In this document: positions 1 to 8,264 of the stretch, one piece after another
Position numbering within the stretch: position 1 is the stretch's first letter
How the letters are laid out: each line of letters opens with the position of its first letter
Assembly: GCF_023156535.1 (NCBI RefSeq)
Contig: NZ_JALNMH010000005.1
Location: forward strand, 209,549-273,548
Direction of reading: 5' to 3'
DNA from: Pseudomarimonas salicorniae
Lineage (GTDB): Bacteria > Pseudomonadota > Gammaproteobacteria > Xanthomonadales > Xanthomonadaceae
DNA length: 64,000 nucleotides
Translations under genes and position numbers: made by a program
Notes under the pieces: generated by a model
Databases searched by the model: none
Told to the model about the DNA's origin: nothing
Seen by the model: the letters and a program-made list of their open reading frames with translations, nothing else

Positions 1-135
1 GGAATCTTCGATGGCGAAAGGCTCAGGGGCGTGGTCGCCCTGTGGGACCGCAGCCAGGAGAAGGACTTCATCCACGACCTGCTGCTGCCCACCCAGGTGA
101 CGCTGGAGTTCAGCCCCGACGCCGGGGCTGGGTGA
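1..135 (+). CDS. C-terminal end of an unrecognised gene (5' end outside window)
   Basis: Frame 1 is open from the first base to TGA at 133-135 and encodes the last 44 residues of a protein. The stretch has balanced coding-like composition, with GVVALWDRSQEKDF followed by an amphipathic end. It ends FSPDAGAG. No domain can be recognised from so short a tail. The downstream 800 bp carry no gene, so this is the end of a transcription unit. It could be a chance open frame, but the amino-acid mix is protein-like. Confidence 0.5.
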   Translation, partial: GIFDGERLRGVVALWDRSQEKDFIHDLLLPTQVTLEFSPDAGAG

Positions 136-440
136 TCCCGTCACCGGGCCGGGCGTCGTCCCCACTCCGGCGAGAGCGGCGCATGGCCCGCCGGAAAGTC
201 CGCGCGCCAAACGGACATTCGCGCTTGCGCGCTCGACCGATGGTTCCCCTCTCCCCGGTGGGGTGAGCAGGGCTTTCGAGCAGCGCAGCTGCGAGCCTGC
301 GAACGCCCACCGGCATGCAGGCCCGTGGGCCGGGGTGCGGGTCAGGGGTGAGGGTTCGGGTTCTCAAGGCCTGACAACGAAGGCGCATCTGGCTTTGGCG
401 CTTGCTCTCCCGGTCGCTTCGCCCATCATCGTGAAGCCCT

Positions 441-533
441 TATTGGGTGTGCCTTGGCGCACCGATAGGGGCGTGCGGACGGTACGCCCGGTGCGGCCAG
501 CCGCACCCTATGACTGTCTTCTTTGCGCTCCGA
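441..533 (+). repeat. Fragment of composite intergenic element (73-bp palindrome plus right end)
   Basis: The 441-512 segment has the recurrent palindromic layout: a tgggtgtgccttggcgcacc left arm, a central gataggggcgtgcgg, and a ggtgcggccagccgcaccc right arm ending in ctatg. It is followed by the recurrent tail gactgtcttctttgcgctc, which is the degenerate right terminal repeat of the element. The GTAG half found upstream in fuller copies is absent here. Confidence 0.8.
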
Positions 534-592
534 CTGCGCACCGACCCTGCCCCTCGGCGATCCGACTCCAGGCGCTGGGCATTCCCGCGGGC

Positions 593-621
593 AAAAAAAA
601 GCGCCGACTCCAGCGGCGCTT
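593..621 (-). terminator. Putative Rho-independent terminator facing leftward
   Basis: An 8-bp perfect stem (aagcgccg 599-606, cggcgctt 614-621) with a 7-nt loop sits next to an A-tract at 593-600. On the minus strand this reads hairpin then T8, the classic terminator layout. No minus-strand protein gene lies upstream (towards 900), so it may end a small RNA or an antisense transcript, or be a remnant. Confidence 0.5.
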
Positions 622-941
622 CCCGAACTGCGATGACACTTTCGTCGAAGAGACAGGGGATGGGGGTCACTGGCTCAACGCGTCGCCTCGTCATGCCCTC
701 CTGGGCGCGGGCGACGGGAACAGGATGAACCTTCGGGCCCCTGACGGCTTTGCCGGATGCCAGTCGTTGGCTTTGCCGAACTTGCGATTTCGCCGGTGCC
801 GGAGTGATGAAACGCCATGTTGCGCCGTTTGCGTGGGCCGTGCATGCGGACAGGCCAAACTCGGCAAGGCGGCGGCGGCGGCCTGCTCCTAAGTTCGTCG
901 GGTGCGTTTACGCACTCTTAACGAACCTCAGGAGAACAACG

Positions 942-3590
942 ATGAAGTGCAATCCTTTGCGGGAGGCCATCCGTCTCGCACTGCTCCCCGTTACCCTCGG
1001 CACCCTTGCGCTGGCCGCGCCGGTTGTGGCGCAGGACTCCGACGACGATGCCGCCACGCTGGATCGCATCGAAGTCACCGGCTCGCGCATCAAGCGCGCC
1101 GACATCGAAGGCGCGCTGCCGGTCACCGTCATCAGCCGCGAGGACATCGACCTCAGCGGCGAGCTCAACGTCGCCGACCTGCTTCGCAACACCACGTTCA
1201 ACAGCTTCGGCTCGTTCCGTCCACGCTCCGGCAGTGCCGGCCAGGCAACGGCCTCGCTGAACCTTCGCGGCATCGGCTCGGGCCGGACCCTGATCCTGAT
1301 CGACGGGCGCCGCGCCCCGGTCTCCGCCATGGGCGGCACCAACCAGGATCTCAACGCCATTCCTCTGGCCGCCATCGAGCGCGTCGAGGTGCTCTCGGAC
1401 GGCGCGTCGGCCATCTACGGATCGGACGCCATCGGTGGCGTCGTCAACATCATCACCCGCAAGGACTTCAACGGCGTCGAGATGCAGCTGGGCGCCTCCA
1501 ACCCCAGTCGCAGCGGCGGCGAGACCGAGGATGGTTCGGTGATCTTCGGCGCCTCGGGCGATCGCGGCGCGCTGATTGCCGGCGTCTCCTATGCCAACCG
1601 CGGCATCGTCTTCCAGCGCGAGCGGCCATGGTCCAACGACGGAGCCTCGACCTTCTCCAACAACTTCCAGAATCCGAACGGCACGTTCTTCAGTGCGCCA
1701 AGCGGCCCGACCCAGGGCACCTCGGTGGTGCCGGGTGGCTGCTCGGCACCGGCCTTCAGCGTGGTCGGAAACCGCTGCCTGTACAACTTCGCCCTGGTCG
1801 CCGCCGACGAGGCCGAACTGCGCAACAGCGCCCTGTTCGCCCGCGGCACCTATCAGATCAATGACGACTGGGCGACCTACATGAACGCCTCGGTCAGCCG
1901 GGTCGAATCCTTCGGCCGCTACGCGCCCTCGCTGGCCACCGCAGCCGTGCCTGCCAGCTCGCCGAACAACCCGTTTGGTACCGATCTGCGCCTGCGCCAT
2001 CGCTTCGCCGCTCTGGGCACCCGCGACGATACCGTCGATGCCAACGCCTATGACTTCATGGTCGGCTTCCAGGGCGCGATCGGCCCGGCCTTCGTCGAGT
2101 TCGGCGCGCGCATCAACGAGTTCCGCTCCTACAACCTGGGGCGCAACTACGTGGTGATCCCGATCGCCAACCAGTTCATCGCCGACGGCACCTACAACAT
2201 CTTCAATCCGTTCGGAAACTCGGCGGCCACGCTGAACGCCATGAAGGCGACCATCTCGCGCGACTCGTTCTCGCGCAACGAGGAGGTTTTCGCGCTGGCC
2301 AACTTCGACCTGTTCGACATGGCCGGCGGCATGGCCAGCCTGGCGGTGGGCGCCGAGGCCCGCAAGGAATCCTATTTCGACACCTATGACTCGCTGTCCG
2401 AGGCCGGCGTGATCGGCGGTTCGGCCGGCAGCTCCTCGGGCGGCAGCCGCGACGTGACCTCGGCCTACTTCGAGGCGCTGTTCCCGGTGCTGGACAAGGT
2501 CGAAGTCAGCCTCGCGGCGCGCTATGACAAGTACAGCGACTACGGCAACGACACTTCGCCGAAGATCGGCCTGCGCTGGCAGCCACTGGAGACCCTGACC
2601 TTGCGCGCGTCCTACGGCGAGGGCTTCGCCGCGCCCTCGATCCCGATTCTCACCCAGCAGCCCTCGTTCGCGGCCGACTTCGTCACCGACCCGGCCACCT
2701 GCGTGGTCTTCGGCCTGACCCCCAACTGCACCAATCCGGTCACCGGCGCCACCACTACGCCGCAGACCACCGCATGGGTGATCGCCAACCCCAACCTCAG
2801 CTCGGAGACCTCCACCCAGTACAGCCTGGGCTTTGCCTGGGACGCCACCGACTGGCTTAACCTGTCGCTTGACTACTACAACATCGAGGTCGACAACCAG
2901 ATCACCCCGGTCACCACCAATACCATCATCGCCTGCCTCGGCGGCTCGGCCATCGCCTGTCCGCCAGGCCTGTCCATGCTGCCGACCACCGCGGCCAGCG
3001 GCCTGCCCTTCGAGCAGGCGGTGCCGAATCCGCAGCTGGGCCTGGGCCTGGCGCGTGATCCCGGCACCGGCGGCATCCTCTACGTGCAGCGCGGATTCAC
3101 CAACCTCGGCAAGCTCGAGACCAACGGCCTTGACCTCAACGTGCGGACCAATTTCGACTTCGCCGACTGGGGCGCGCTGGCCAGCCAGGTGCAGGTCGGC
3201 TGGGTCAACAAGCTGCGGGTCAACGGTGGCCGAAACCTGGTCGGTGACGAGCGCACGCCGCAGTACCGGGTCAGCGTGCAGAACGTGTACACCTACGGGG
3301 ACTTCACCCTGGGCTGGAACATCAGCCACATCGCCGACACCGACTCCCGCAACGCCCTTGGCAACCCGCCGCGCGCGGACCTGCCGCTGGATCTGCCTTC
3401 CTGGACCACCCACGATCTGCAGCTGACCTGGGCGGCACCGTGGAACGGCAAGATCACGGTCGGCGTGCAGAACATCGCCGACAAGGACCCGGTGCTCGAT
3501 CCTCTGGACCCGACCGGTCGTGGCTACGACATGAACCTCTACGACGGCTATGGCCGGGTGCCCTACGTGCGCTATACGCAGAGCTTCTGA
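942..3590 (+). CDS. TonB-dependent outer-membrane receptor
   Basis: An 882-residue outer-membrane active transporter. Residues 1-31 form a signal peptide (hydrophobic LALLPVTLGTLALAAPVVA, then Q). A TonB-box-like DRIEVTGSRI stretch follows near residue 40. The plug domain is roughly 45-165 (LPVTVISREDID; LNLRGIGSGRTLILIDGR; ERVEVLSDGASAIYGSDAIG). The rest is a 22-strand-type barrel ending in aromatic F882 (VRYTQSF), the usual BAM signal. I chose ATG 942 because caggag lies 8 nt upstream and the signal peptide starts there; an in-frame ATG at 750 adds a non-protein-like Arg-rich stretch. The substrate (siderophore, carbohydrate or peptide) cannot be told. The next gene is a membrane-tethered regulator that may control it, but this is only inference from adjacency. 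Confidence 0.93.
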   Translation: MKCNPLREAIRLALLPVTLGTLALAAPVVAQDSDDDAATLDRIEVTGSRIKRADIEGALPVTVISREDIDLSGELNVADLLRNTTFNSFGSFRPRSGSAGQATASLNLRGIGSGRTLILIDGRRAPVSAMGGTNQDLNAIPLAAIERVEVLSDGASAIYGSDAIGGVVNIITRKDFNGVEMQLGASNPSRSGGETEDGSVIFGASGDRGALIAGVSYANRGIVFQRERPWSNDGASTFSNNFQNPNGTFFSAPSGPTQGTSVVPGGCSAPAFSVVGNRCLYNFALVAADEAELRNSALFARGTYQINDDWATYMNASVSRVESFGRYAPSLATAAVPASSPNNPFGTDLRLRHRFAALGTRDDTVDANAYDFMVGFQGAIGPAFVEFGARINEFRSYNLGRNYVVIPIANQFIADGTYNIFNPFGNSAATLNAMKATISRDSFSRNEEVFALANFDLFDMAGGMASLAVGAEARKESYFDTYDSLSEAGVIGGSAGSSSGGSRDVTSAYFEALFPVLDKVEVSLAARYDKYSDYGNDTSPKIGLRWQPLETLTLRASYGEGFAAPSIPILTQQPSFAADFVTDPATCVVFGLTPNCTNPVTGATTTPQTTAWVIANPNLSSETSTQYSLGFAWDATDWLNLSLDYYNIEVDNQITPVTTNTIIACLGGSAIACPPGLSMLPTTAASGLPFEQAVPNPQLGLGLARDPGTGGILYVQRGFTNLGKLETNGLDLNVRTNFDFADWGALASQVQVGWVNKLRVNGGRNLVGDERTPQYRVSVQNVYTYGDFTLGWNISHIADTDSRNALGNPPRADLPLDLPSWTTHDLQLTWAAPWNGKITVGVQNIADKDPVLDPLDPTGRGYDMNLYDGYGRVPYVRYTQSF

Positions 3591-3610
3591 CCGGCTGCAG
3601 GAAGACGCCG

Positions 3611-3630
3611 CCCCCGGCATTGTCCGGGGG
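3611..3630 (+). terminator. Hairpin after the TonB-dependent receptor gene
   Basis: A 7-bp perfect GC stem (cccccgg 3611-3617, ccggggg 3624-3630) with a 6-nt loop lies 21 bp after the receptor stop. It lacks a T-tract, so it may be a weak terminator or an mRNA 3' end stabiliser. Confidence 0.35.
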
Positions 3631-3845
3631 TCGGCTCCACCGCCCGGGTGAGCGGTCTGCGGCCACCCGGGCCCTGGCTGCGGCGAAGCGATGTGCCGGA
3701 TCTGTGCTCTGGAGCGGCGCGGACGGGCACGCCGCACCCCGACTGGGTAACCTAGAGGACGCTTCGTAGACACGGACAGACATGCCGCGTCCCCTGTCGC
3801 GCCCATCCATCATCCGCCCCGGCTTCGGCTTGCGGGACGCTTGAG

Positions 3846-6038
3846 ATGCTGCGCCCCGCACTGCCCACGCCGGAGAACCTGCCCGGCAGCCAGCTGGAGC
3901 TGGCCGGATTCACCCTCGATATCGCTGCCCGTGAACTGCGCCGGCCGGGCGCGCGCCGTGGCAAGCGACTGACGGTGAAGGCGCAGCAGGTGCTTCTGAC
4001 TCTCGCCCTGCGCCCTGGAGAAGTCGTCAGCCGCGAGTCGCTGATGGATGCCGTATGGCCGGACAGCTACCCGACGGGTGACGTGCTGACCCAGGCCATC
4101 GTGCTGCTGCGTCGCAGCTTCGACGACGATGCCGAAGCCCCGAGGTTCATCGAGACCATTGCCCGCAGCGGCTACCGGCTGCTGGTCGAGCCGATCTGGC
4201 GGGCGCCTGCCGTCCCCCCGATGCCGGCGCCGGGCAGCACCCTGTCCACGCGCCCGGAAACCCGTCGCCCAGGCCACTGGTGGCTTGCCCTGGCCGCCAC
4301 CCTGCTGGTGCTGCTCGGGCTCGTCACGGTCCTGTGGCGACCGGTCCGTGAGCAGCCGGTTGCCGGCGTCGGGCCCGCTGCGGCGCCGAGGATCCTCGCC
4401 TCCAGTCCGAAGTTCGAGTACCAACCCGCGCTGTCCCCCGACGGCGAACTGCTGGTGCTGGTCATTGCCGAGGACGAGTACTCGCCGGGCACCCTCTACC
4501 TGCAATCCACCGGCGAGTTCGTCGCCCGCCAGCTGAGCCGTCCGCCGGCCGGAGCCAGCGACGAGTACCCGACCTGGTCCCCCGACCAGCGCTGGATTGC
4601 CTTCCGTCGCCGCTTCGAAGGCCTCGCCGAGCCGGCATGCGAGCTGCGCCTGATCTCGGTGGCCAGCGGGGCGGAACGGCTGATCGGCGGTTGCGGCGGC
4701 CCGGTGCTCGGTCTGGCGTTCAGCGCCGACGGCCGCGAGCTCGTGGCGGGGGGCTATCGCGAAGCGGGCAGTGAGAGAACCGGGCTGCGACGGATCCTGC
4801 TGGAAAGCGGTGAGATCCGCAGCGTGCCGATCCTGGACGATGCCCTGCCGGCAGCCTATTCCACTCCGCGGGTGTCGGCTGACGGGCGCACCCTGCTGTT
4901 CCGCCGCGGGCTGGCGACCGCCGATCTGTTCCGGGTGCCGATCGAAGGCGGCCGACCGCAGGCGGTGACCCGGATTGCTGGGGACATTCGCGGGCATGAC
5001 TGGCTGGGGTCAGAGGGTGACATCGTGTTCAGTCGGGTCAACCAGGACGGGCTGCAGCTCTATCGCGCCCCTGCCGCCGGCGGCGAGCCCGAGCGGCTGG
5101 AGGCCAACGGGCAGTTTCCTCGGGCCGATGCCGAGGGGCGTCGCGTGGTGTTCCAGCAACCTCGCGTCGGCTACATCATCCGCCGGTTCGGCGCTAACGG
5201 AGAGGCGCTGGCGACCCCGCCGGGGGCGCGCTCGAGCCGCAACGACATGCTGCCTTCGCCATCGCCGGATGGACGGCGGGTGGCGTTCTATTCGGACCGC
5301 TCCGGCGTCGTCGGGCTGTGGCTGGCGGACACCGCTGCCGCCACCGGGGCGACGCCGGTGGAGGGGCTTTCGCCACAGCCGCGTTTCGCCGCGGTCTGGT
5401 CGCCAGACGGCAAGCATCTGCTGCTTGCCGCCCACGGAGCCGAAGGCGACGGGCTGTACGAGGTCGAGGTTGCCAGCCGCCGGGCGCGGCGGCTTGATGT
5501 CGCACCGCCGATCGGCGCGCTTGCCTACCTCGATGCCGATCGCCTGCTGGTCAACCGCGGGGTGACGGACCGCTTCAGACTGACCCTGCACCGGCGCGAG
5601 GACGGCGCGCAGATCGGCGACGCCAGCATTGAGGGGGTCGGCTTCCTGCAGACAGTGGCCGGCGAGAACCGGATCCTGCTCACGCTCGAGGGCCGAACCG
5701 GACTGTTCCTGACCGACTCGGCACTTTCCCCTCCCCGCCTGCTGCGCGAAGATCTGTTGCCCCCCGAGCTTTACCGCGCATTCGGCGTAGCCGGCGAGCG
5801 CCTGTGGTTCCTGCGCCATGCCGATGAGGAGGCGGACTTCTCGCTGTGGTCCCTGCCCCTGTCCGATCTCGCGGCGGAGCCGGAGCGCTGGGCGCTGCTC
5901 GACAGCCTGGGATCGCTCTTGCCGAACTTCAGCCCACTGGCGACCGATGGCGACCCCGTCCTCTGGTTCGGCGTCCAGTCCGCACCCGAGTCGGACATCG
6001 CGCTGCTGGAGCTGCCAGGCTCGCTGCCGCGGCGCTGA
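3846..6038 (+). CDS. Membrane-anchored winged-helix regulator with TolB-like propeller
   Basis: A 730-residue CadC-like protein. Residues about 17-116 form an OmpR-type winged helix (LTVKAQQVLLTLALRPGEVV, SRESLMDAVWPD, TIARSGYRLL). A proline-rich linker follows, then one transmembrane helix (about 153-174, WWLALAATLLVLLGLVTVLW). The remaining 550 residues carry repeated SPDG motifs (for example PALSPDGELL, PTWSPDQRW, PSPDGRRVAF, WSPDGKHLL) of a TolB/WD40-like beta-propeller, expected in the periplasm. In this architecture a periplasmic sensor is coupled directly to a cytoplasmic DNA-binding domain without a phosphorelay. It may regulate the receptor gene 255 bp upstream. The ligand is unknown. 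The Shine-Dalgarno is weak (ttgag). Confidence 0.85.
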   Translation: MLRPALPTPENLPGSQLELAGFTLDIAARELRRPGARRGKRLTVKAQQVLLTLALRPGEVVSRESLMDAVWPDSYPTGDVLTQAIVLLRRSFDDDAEAPRFIETIARSGYRLLVEPIWRAPAVPPMPAPGSTLSTRPETRRPGHWWLALAATLLVLLGLVTVLWRPVREQPVAGVGPAAAPRILASSPKFEYQPALSPDGELLVLVIAEDEYSPGTLYLQSTGEFVARQLSRPPAGASDEYPTWSPDQRWIAFRRRFEGLAEPACELRLISVASGAERLIGGCGGPVLGLAFSADGRELVAGGYREAGSERTGLRRILLESGEIRSVPILDDALPAAYSTPRVSADGRTLLFRRGLATADLFRVPIEGGRPQAVTRIAGDIRGHDWLGSEGDIVFSRVNQDGLQLYRAPAAGGEPERLEANGQFPRADAEGRRVVFQQPRVGYIIRRFGANGEALATPPGARSSRNDMLPSPSPDGRRVAFYSDRSGVVGLWLADTAAATGATPVEGLSPQPRFAAVWSPDGKHLLLAAHGAEGDGLYEVEVASRRARRLDVAPPIGALAYLDADRLLVNRGVTDRFRLTLHRREDGAQIGDASIEGVGFLQTVAGENRILLTLEGRTGLFLTDSALSPPRLLREDLLPPELYRAFGVAGERLWFLRHADEEADFSLWSLPLSDLAAEPERWALLDSLGSLLPNFSPLATDGDPVLWFGVQSAPESDIALLELPGSLPRR

Positions 6039-6107
6039 GTGCCCTCGACCCATCCCCACGGAGGCCGTTGCAAGCCTCTGAACTGCATGGAATAAATCTT
6101 TCGCAGC

Positions 6108-6130
6108 GGATTCGCCTGGGAGGCGAATCC
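6108..6130 (+). terminator. Hairpin in the 3' region of the propeller regulator gene
   Basis: A 10-bp perfect stem (ggattcgcct 6108-6117, aggcgaatcc 6121-6130) with a 3-nt loop. No T-tract follows. It may serve as a terminator for the upstream gene or as a structured leader of the AraC gene that starts at 6218. Confidence 0.35.
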
Positions 6131-6217
6131 GGATCTAACCGGTCCTTCGCCACTCTTTCCTGACGGGCCGAAGCCGGCCCTGCAGCCTGCCTCCCGGATA
6201 CTTGCAGGGGAAGGCGG

Positions 6218-7093
6218 ATGGACATCGAATGGCGGGCGCTGCGCGGCGGCGCGATCGGGGAGCTGGCCGCTACGTCCGGGACGGCCCGGCCGGCGCTGTG
6301 CATGCTCGGGGATCACGCCCAGCTGCGGCTGTCCGCAGCGTGGATCCTTGTGATCGTGCTGCACGGCAAGGCAGAGGTGCGACACGGCGAAGAGAAACTC
6401 TGGCTGGAGGGTCGTCAATGGCTGACGCTCAGTCGTGACGCACAGACCCTGGTCAGAGTGCGCGGGGCAGGCCGGGTGCTGGTGGCCAGTGGCGACGCGG
6501 CGAGCCTGGCCATGTTCGACCCCGGCGGCCTGTGGCTGCCCTGCGCCCGGGGTGGTCTCAAGGCGCCGGCCGGACGCGTCCTGCAAGCACTGCGGCGTAG
6601 TCTCACCGAGTGCGGAAGCGTCGACCCCGCTGACGCCGAGGGCTTCCTTCGCCGGCTCCTGGATGGCCTGACCCCGTGCGGACTGCAGGAGGCACGCGTG
6701 CCCGGCCGCACCGCCCTGCGCCGGCGCCAGCTGCTGGCCCGCATGCTTCGCGGCCGCCTGTACATCGAGGGCCATGCCGACCGTGTCGTGCGCATCACCG
6801 AGCTGGCGCGGCTGTGCAGCTTCTCGCCCTGGCACTTCACCAAGACCTTCCACCAGCTGTTCGGCGAGACCCCGCAAGCCTTCGGCGCCAGGACCCGGCT
6901 GCTGCGCGCCCGGGAGCTTGTCCGCGATACCCAGCTGGCGATCTGCGAGGTGGCCGCGGCCTGCGGCTTCGAGAACGCCAGCTCGTTTGCCCGCGCCTTC
7001 CACGACCGCTTCGGCGAGAGCGCCTCACGACTCCGGGCCCGGGCGCGCGCTGCGGGCAACGGAATGTATGGCCGGAGGATTGAGCGCTCATAG
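6218..7093 (+). CDS. AraC-family transcriptional regulator
   Basis: A 291-residue protein. The C-terminal 85 residues (about 192-275) form the two helix-turn-helix units of AraC proteins: RITELARLCSFSPWHFTKTF, then AICEVAAACGFENASSFARAF, ending in HDRFGESASRLR. The N-terminal 120 residues are a small cupin-like region (LHGKAEVRHGEEKLWLEGRQ), the usual place of effector binding or dimerisation. A purine-rich ggggaaggcgg precedes the ATG. It is transcribed alone, and no target operator is recognisable nearby. Confidence 0.9.
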   Translation: MDIEWRALRGGAIGELAATSGTARPALCMLGDHAQLRLSAAWILVIVLHGKAEVRHGEEKLWLEGRQWLTLSRDAQTLVRVRGAGRVLVASGDAASLAMFDPGGLWLPCARGGLKAPAGRVLQALRRSLTECGSVDPADAEGFLRRLLDGLTPCGLQEARVPGRTALRRRQLLARMLRGRLYIEGHADRVVRITELARLCSFSPWHFTKTFHQLFGETPQAFGARTRLLRARELVRDTQLAICEVAAACGFENASSFARAFHDRFGESASRLRARARAAGNGMYGRRIERS

Positions 7094-7213
7094 CCAAATT
7101 GAACGAACGGCCTCGCCGGCGCACCCCGTCACGATCGGCAGGCCGAGTGCCCGGTAGCGTCGGATCGCGCACCGGCTGCGGGCGGCCTGAGGCGGGCGTT
7201 CGGCAATGAGTGC

Positions 7214-7430
7214 GGTGGGCGCAAAGCGGACATTCATAGGGTGCGGCTGGCCGCACCGGGCTTACCGTCCGAACGCCCGTATCGGTGCGCCAAGGCACAC
7301 CCTATGGAACTTCGCTGACGCCCAAAGAAGCCCGACTGCAGGAGTACCCTTGGACGCGACCGCGGCGTGTCGGATTCACCACAGTGTGCGGCCAGAGCGG
7401 AACTCCGCGGTCGCGCCCAAGGGCACTCCC
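7214..7430 (-). repeat. Reversed copy of the composite intergenic element
   Basis: Read on the minus strand, this stretch has the same order as the plus-strand copies: a GTAG-type REP pair (7336-7430, gcaggagt... to ...gcactccc), the short hairpin cttcgctgacgcccaaagaa (7310-7329), the 72-bp palindrome (7235-7306) and the right terminal repeat gggcgcaaagcggacattc (7218-7236). The REP part is diverged from the other copies. Confidence 0.8.
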
Positions 7431-7439
7431 ACAATCTGA

Positions 7440-7589
7440 CTGCGGCAAGGCCTGCTTCGCGGCGCAACCCCGACCTGGCAACGCCATTGCGTGTGTAGGA
7501 GCCAGCTTGCTGGCGATCGTTCCGTCCGGGGTGCCTATCGCCAGCAAGCTGGCTCCTACATCCGGGTTCTGCGGAAGGTCTGCTTCGCG
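7440..7589. repeat. Direct repeats flanking a perfect hairpin
   Basis: The sequence ctgcggcaaggcctgcttcg (7440-7459) recurs as ctgcggaaggtctgcttcg (7569-7587), with one gap and one mismatch. The second copy runs on into cgcgccc and so resembles the terminal repeat of the composite element. The two copies bracket the 24-bp palindrome at 7494-7560. Confidence 0.6.
7494..7560. repeat. Perfect 24-bp inverted repeat, GTAG REP of Pseudomonas type
   Basis: Both arms (7494-7517 and 7537-7560) are exact reverse complements, with core GTAGGAGCCAGCTTGCTGGC, separated by 19 nt. The GTAG start and short internal palindrome match the REP sequences of Pseudomonas and Stenotrophomonas that are associated with RAYT transposases. 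No RAYT gene is in the window. The lack of any mismatch suggests recent insertion or gene conversion. Confidence 0.85.
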
Positions 7590-7757
7590 CCCGGACCGGC
7601 GGTTCCCGAATGCCGGCCAGTGGCCGGCTCCGGTCGGTGGGTCCACTGCCGGTCGTGGTCAGGGTTGCTGGCCGAGGGGGTCGACCGGCCTGCCATGGGG
7701 AGTCAGGTGTCTGGCGGTTTCCGCGATGGCGCGCAGCGGCTGCGCGGATCCGCAGGC

Positions 7758-8264
7758 TCAGTCGGCTGGGTCGCCTGACGACATCTCGGCCTCGAGAACC
7801 GCGAGCAGGTCCTTGAAGGTCTCCGCGTTGCGCGGGTCGTGCTGGATCAGGGCGCGGTGGGCCTTCAGCACCAGGGCTGCCTGGGCCCTGGGGTCGCCGG
7901 GCCCGGCGCTGGATACCGGTGCAGCACGCGGCAGCGCGTCGGGTTCGGCATCCAGCCGCTGGAACAAGGTGTCAAGGTGCAGGTCGACCAGCTGCTGCCA
8001 GAGGTCGACATCGGGGCAGATCAGCAGCGGCGGCTCGGCGCCGAGGTCGGCGGCGCGGCGGGCGGCGAGCACGAGCATGCCGATCACCGTGCTGTCCATG
8101 AAGGTCGCGTGTTCGAGGTCGATCACCAGCTGGCGCATGCCGGGAGCCAGCTGCAGCTCGATGCTGCGCTCCAGCGCGTCGGCCAGCAGATGGCGCAGTT
8201 CGCCCTCCAGTCGCAGGACCACGACCCCCTCGTGGCGGGCGACCTGCAGGGCACCCTCGCTCAT
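7758..8264 (-). CDS. STAS-domain protein (anti-sigma factor antagonist type)
   Basis: A 168-residue cytoplasmic protein. Residues about 5-105 form a STAS fold: VARHEGVVVLRLEGELRH, then LVIDLEHATFMDSTVIGMLV with the MDST turn where the regulatory Ser/Thr of SpoIIAA-like proteins lies, then a Rossmann-like end. About 55 extra residues follow, which is longer than simple SpoIIAA proteins. The start overlaps the stop of the upstream phosphatase gene by ATGA (8261-8264), so the two are translationally coupled. The phosphatase probably dephosphorylates this protein in a partner switch. No anti-sigma kinase gene is adjacent. Confidence 0.85.
   Translation of the reverse strand: MSEGALQVARHEGVVVLRLEGELRHLLADALERSIELQLAPGMRQLVIDLEHATFMDSTVIGMLVLAARRAADLGAEPPLLICPDVDLWQQLVDLHLDTLFQRLDAEPDALPRAAPVSSAGPGDPRAQAALVLKAHRALIQHDPRNAETFKDLLAVLEAEMSSGDPAD

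Larger units (their letters stand above)
136..941. other. 800-bp region without a recognised gene
   Basis: No convincing CDS on either strand; open frames here are Arg/Pro/Ala-rich GC shadows. The stretch holds a fragment of the intergenic palindrome family (441-533), a hairpin with an A-tract on its left flank (593-621) and the leader of the TonB-dependent receptor gene, whose Shine-Dalgarno (caggag, 929-934) lies just before 942. No sharp -35/-10 pair was found. Confidence 0.6.
7094..7757. other. Repeat-rich intergenic region
   Basis: This 664-bp convergent spacer between the AraC gene and the STAS gene holds no supported CDS. It contains a reversed copy of the composite element (7214-7430), a direct repeat pair (7440-7461 and 7569-7589) and a perfect long hairpin of Pseudomonas REP type (7494-7560). 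Nothing further was seen in 7593-7757. Confidence 0.7.

Noticed and set aside
750..941. N-terminal extension of the TonB-dependent receptor
   Set aside because: The Shine-Dalgarno and signal peptide both point to 942; the extension is Arg-rich and not protein-like.
918..3806. 962-codon open frame antisense to the TonB-dependent receptor
   Set aside because: A composition shadow: no domain, Ala/Gly/Val/Arg-rich, and the plus-strand frame has a signal peptide, plug and barrel end.
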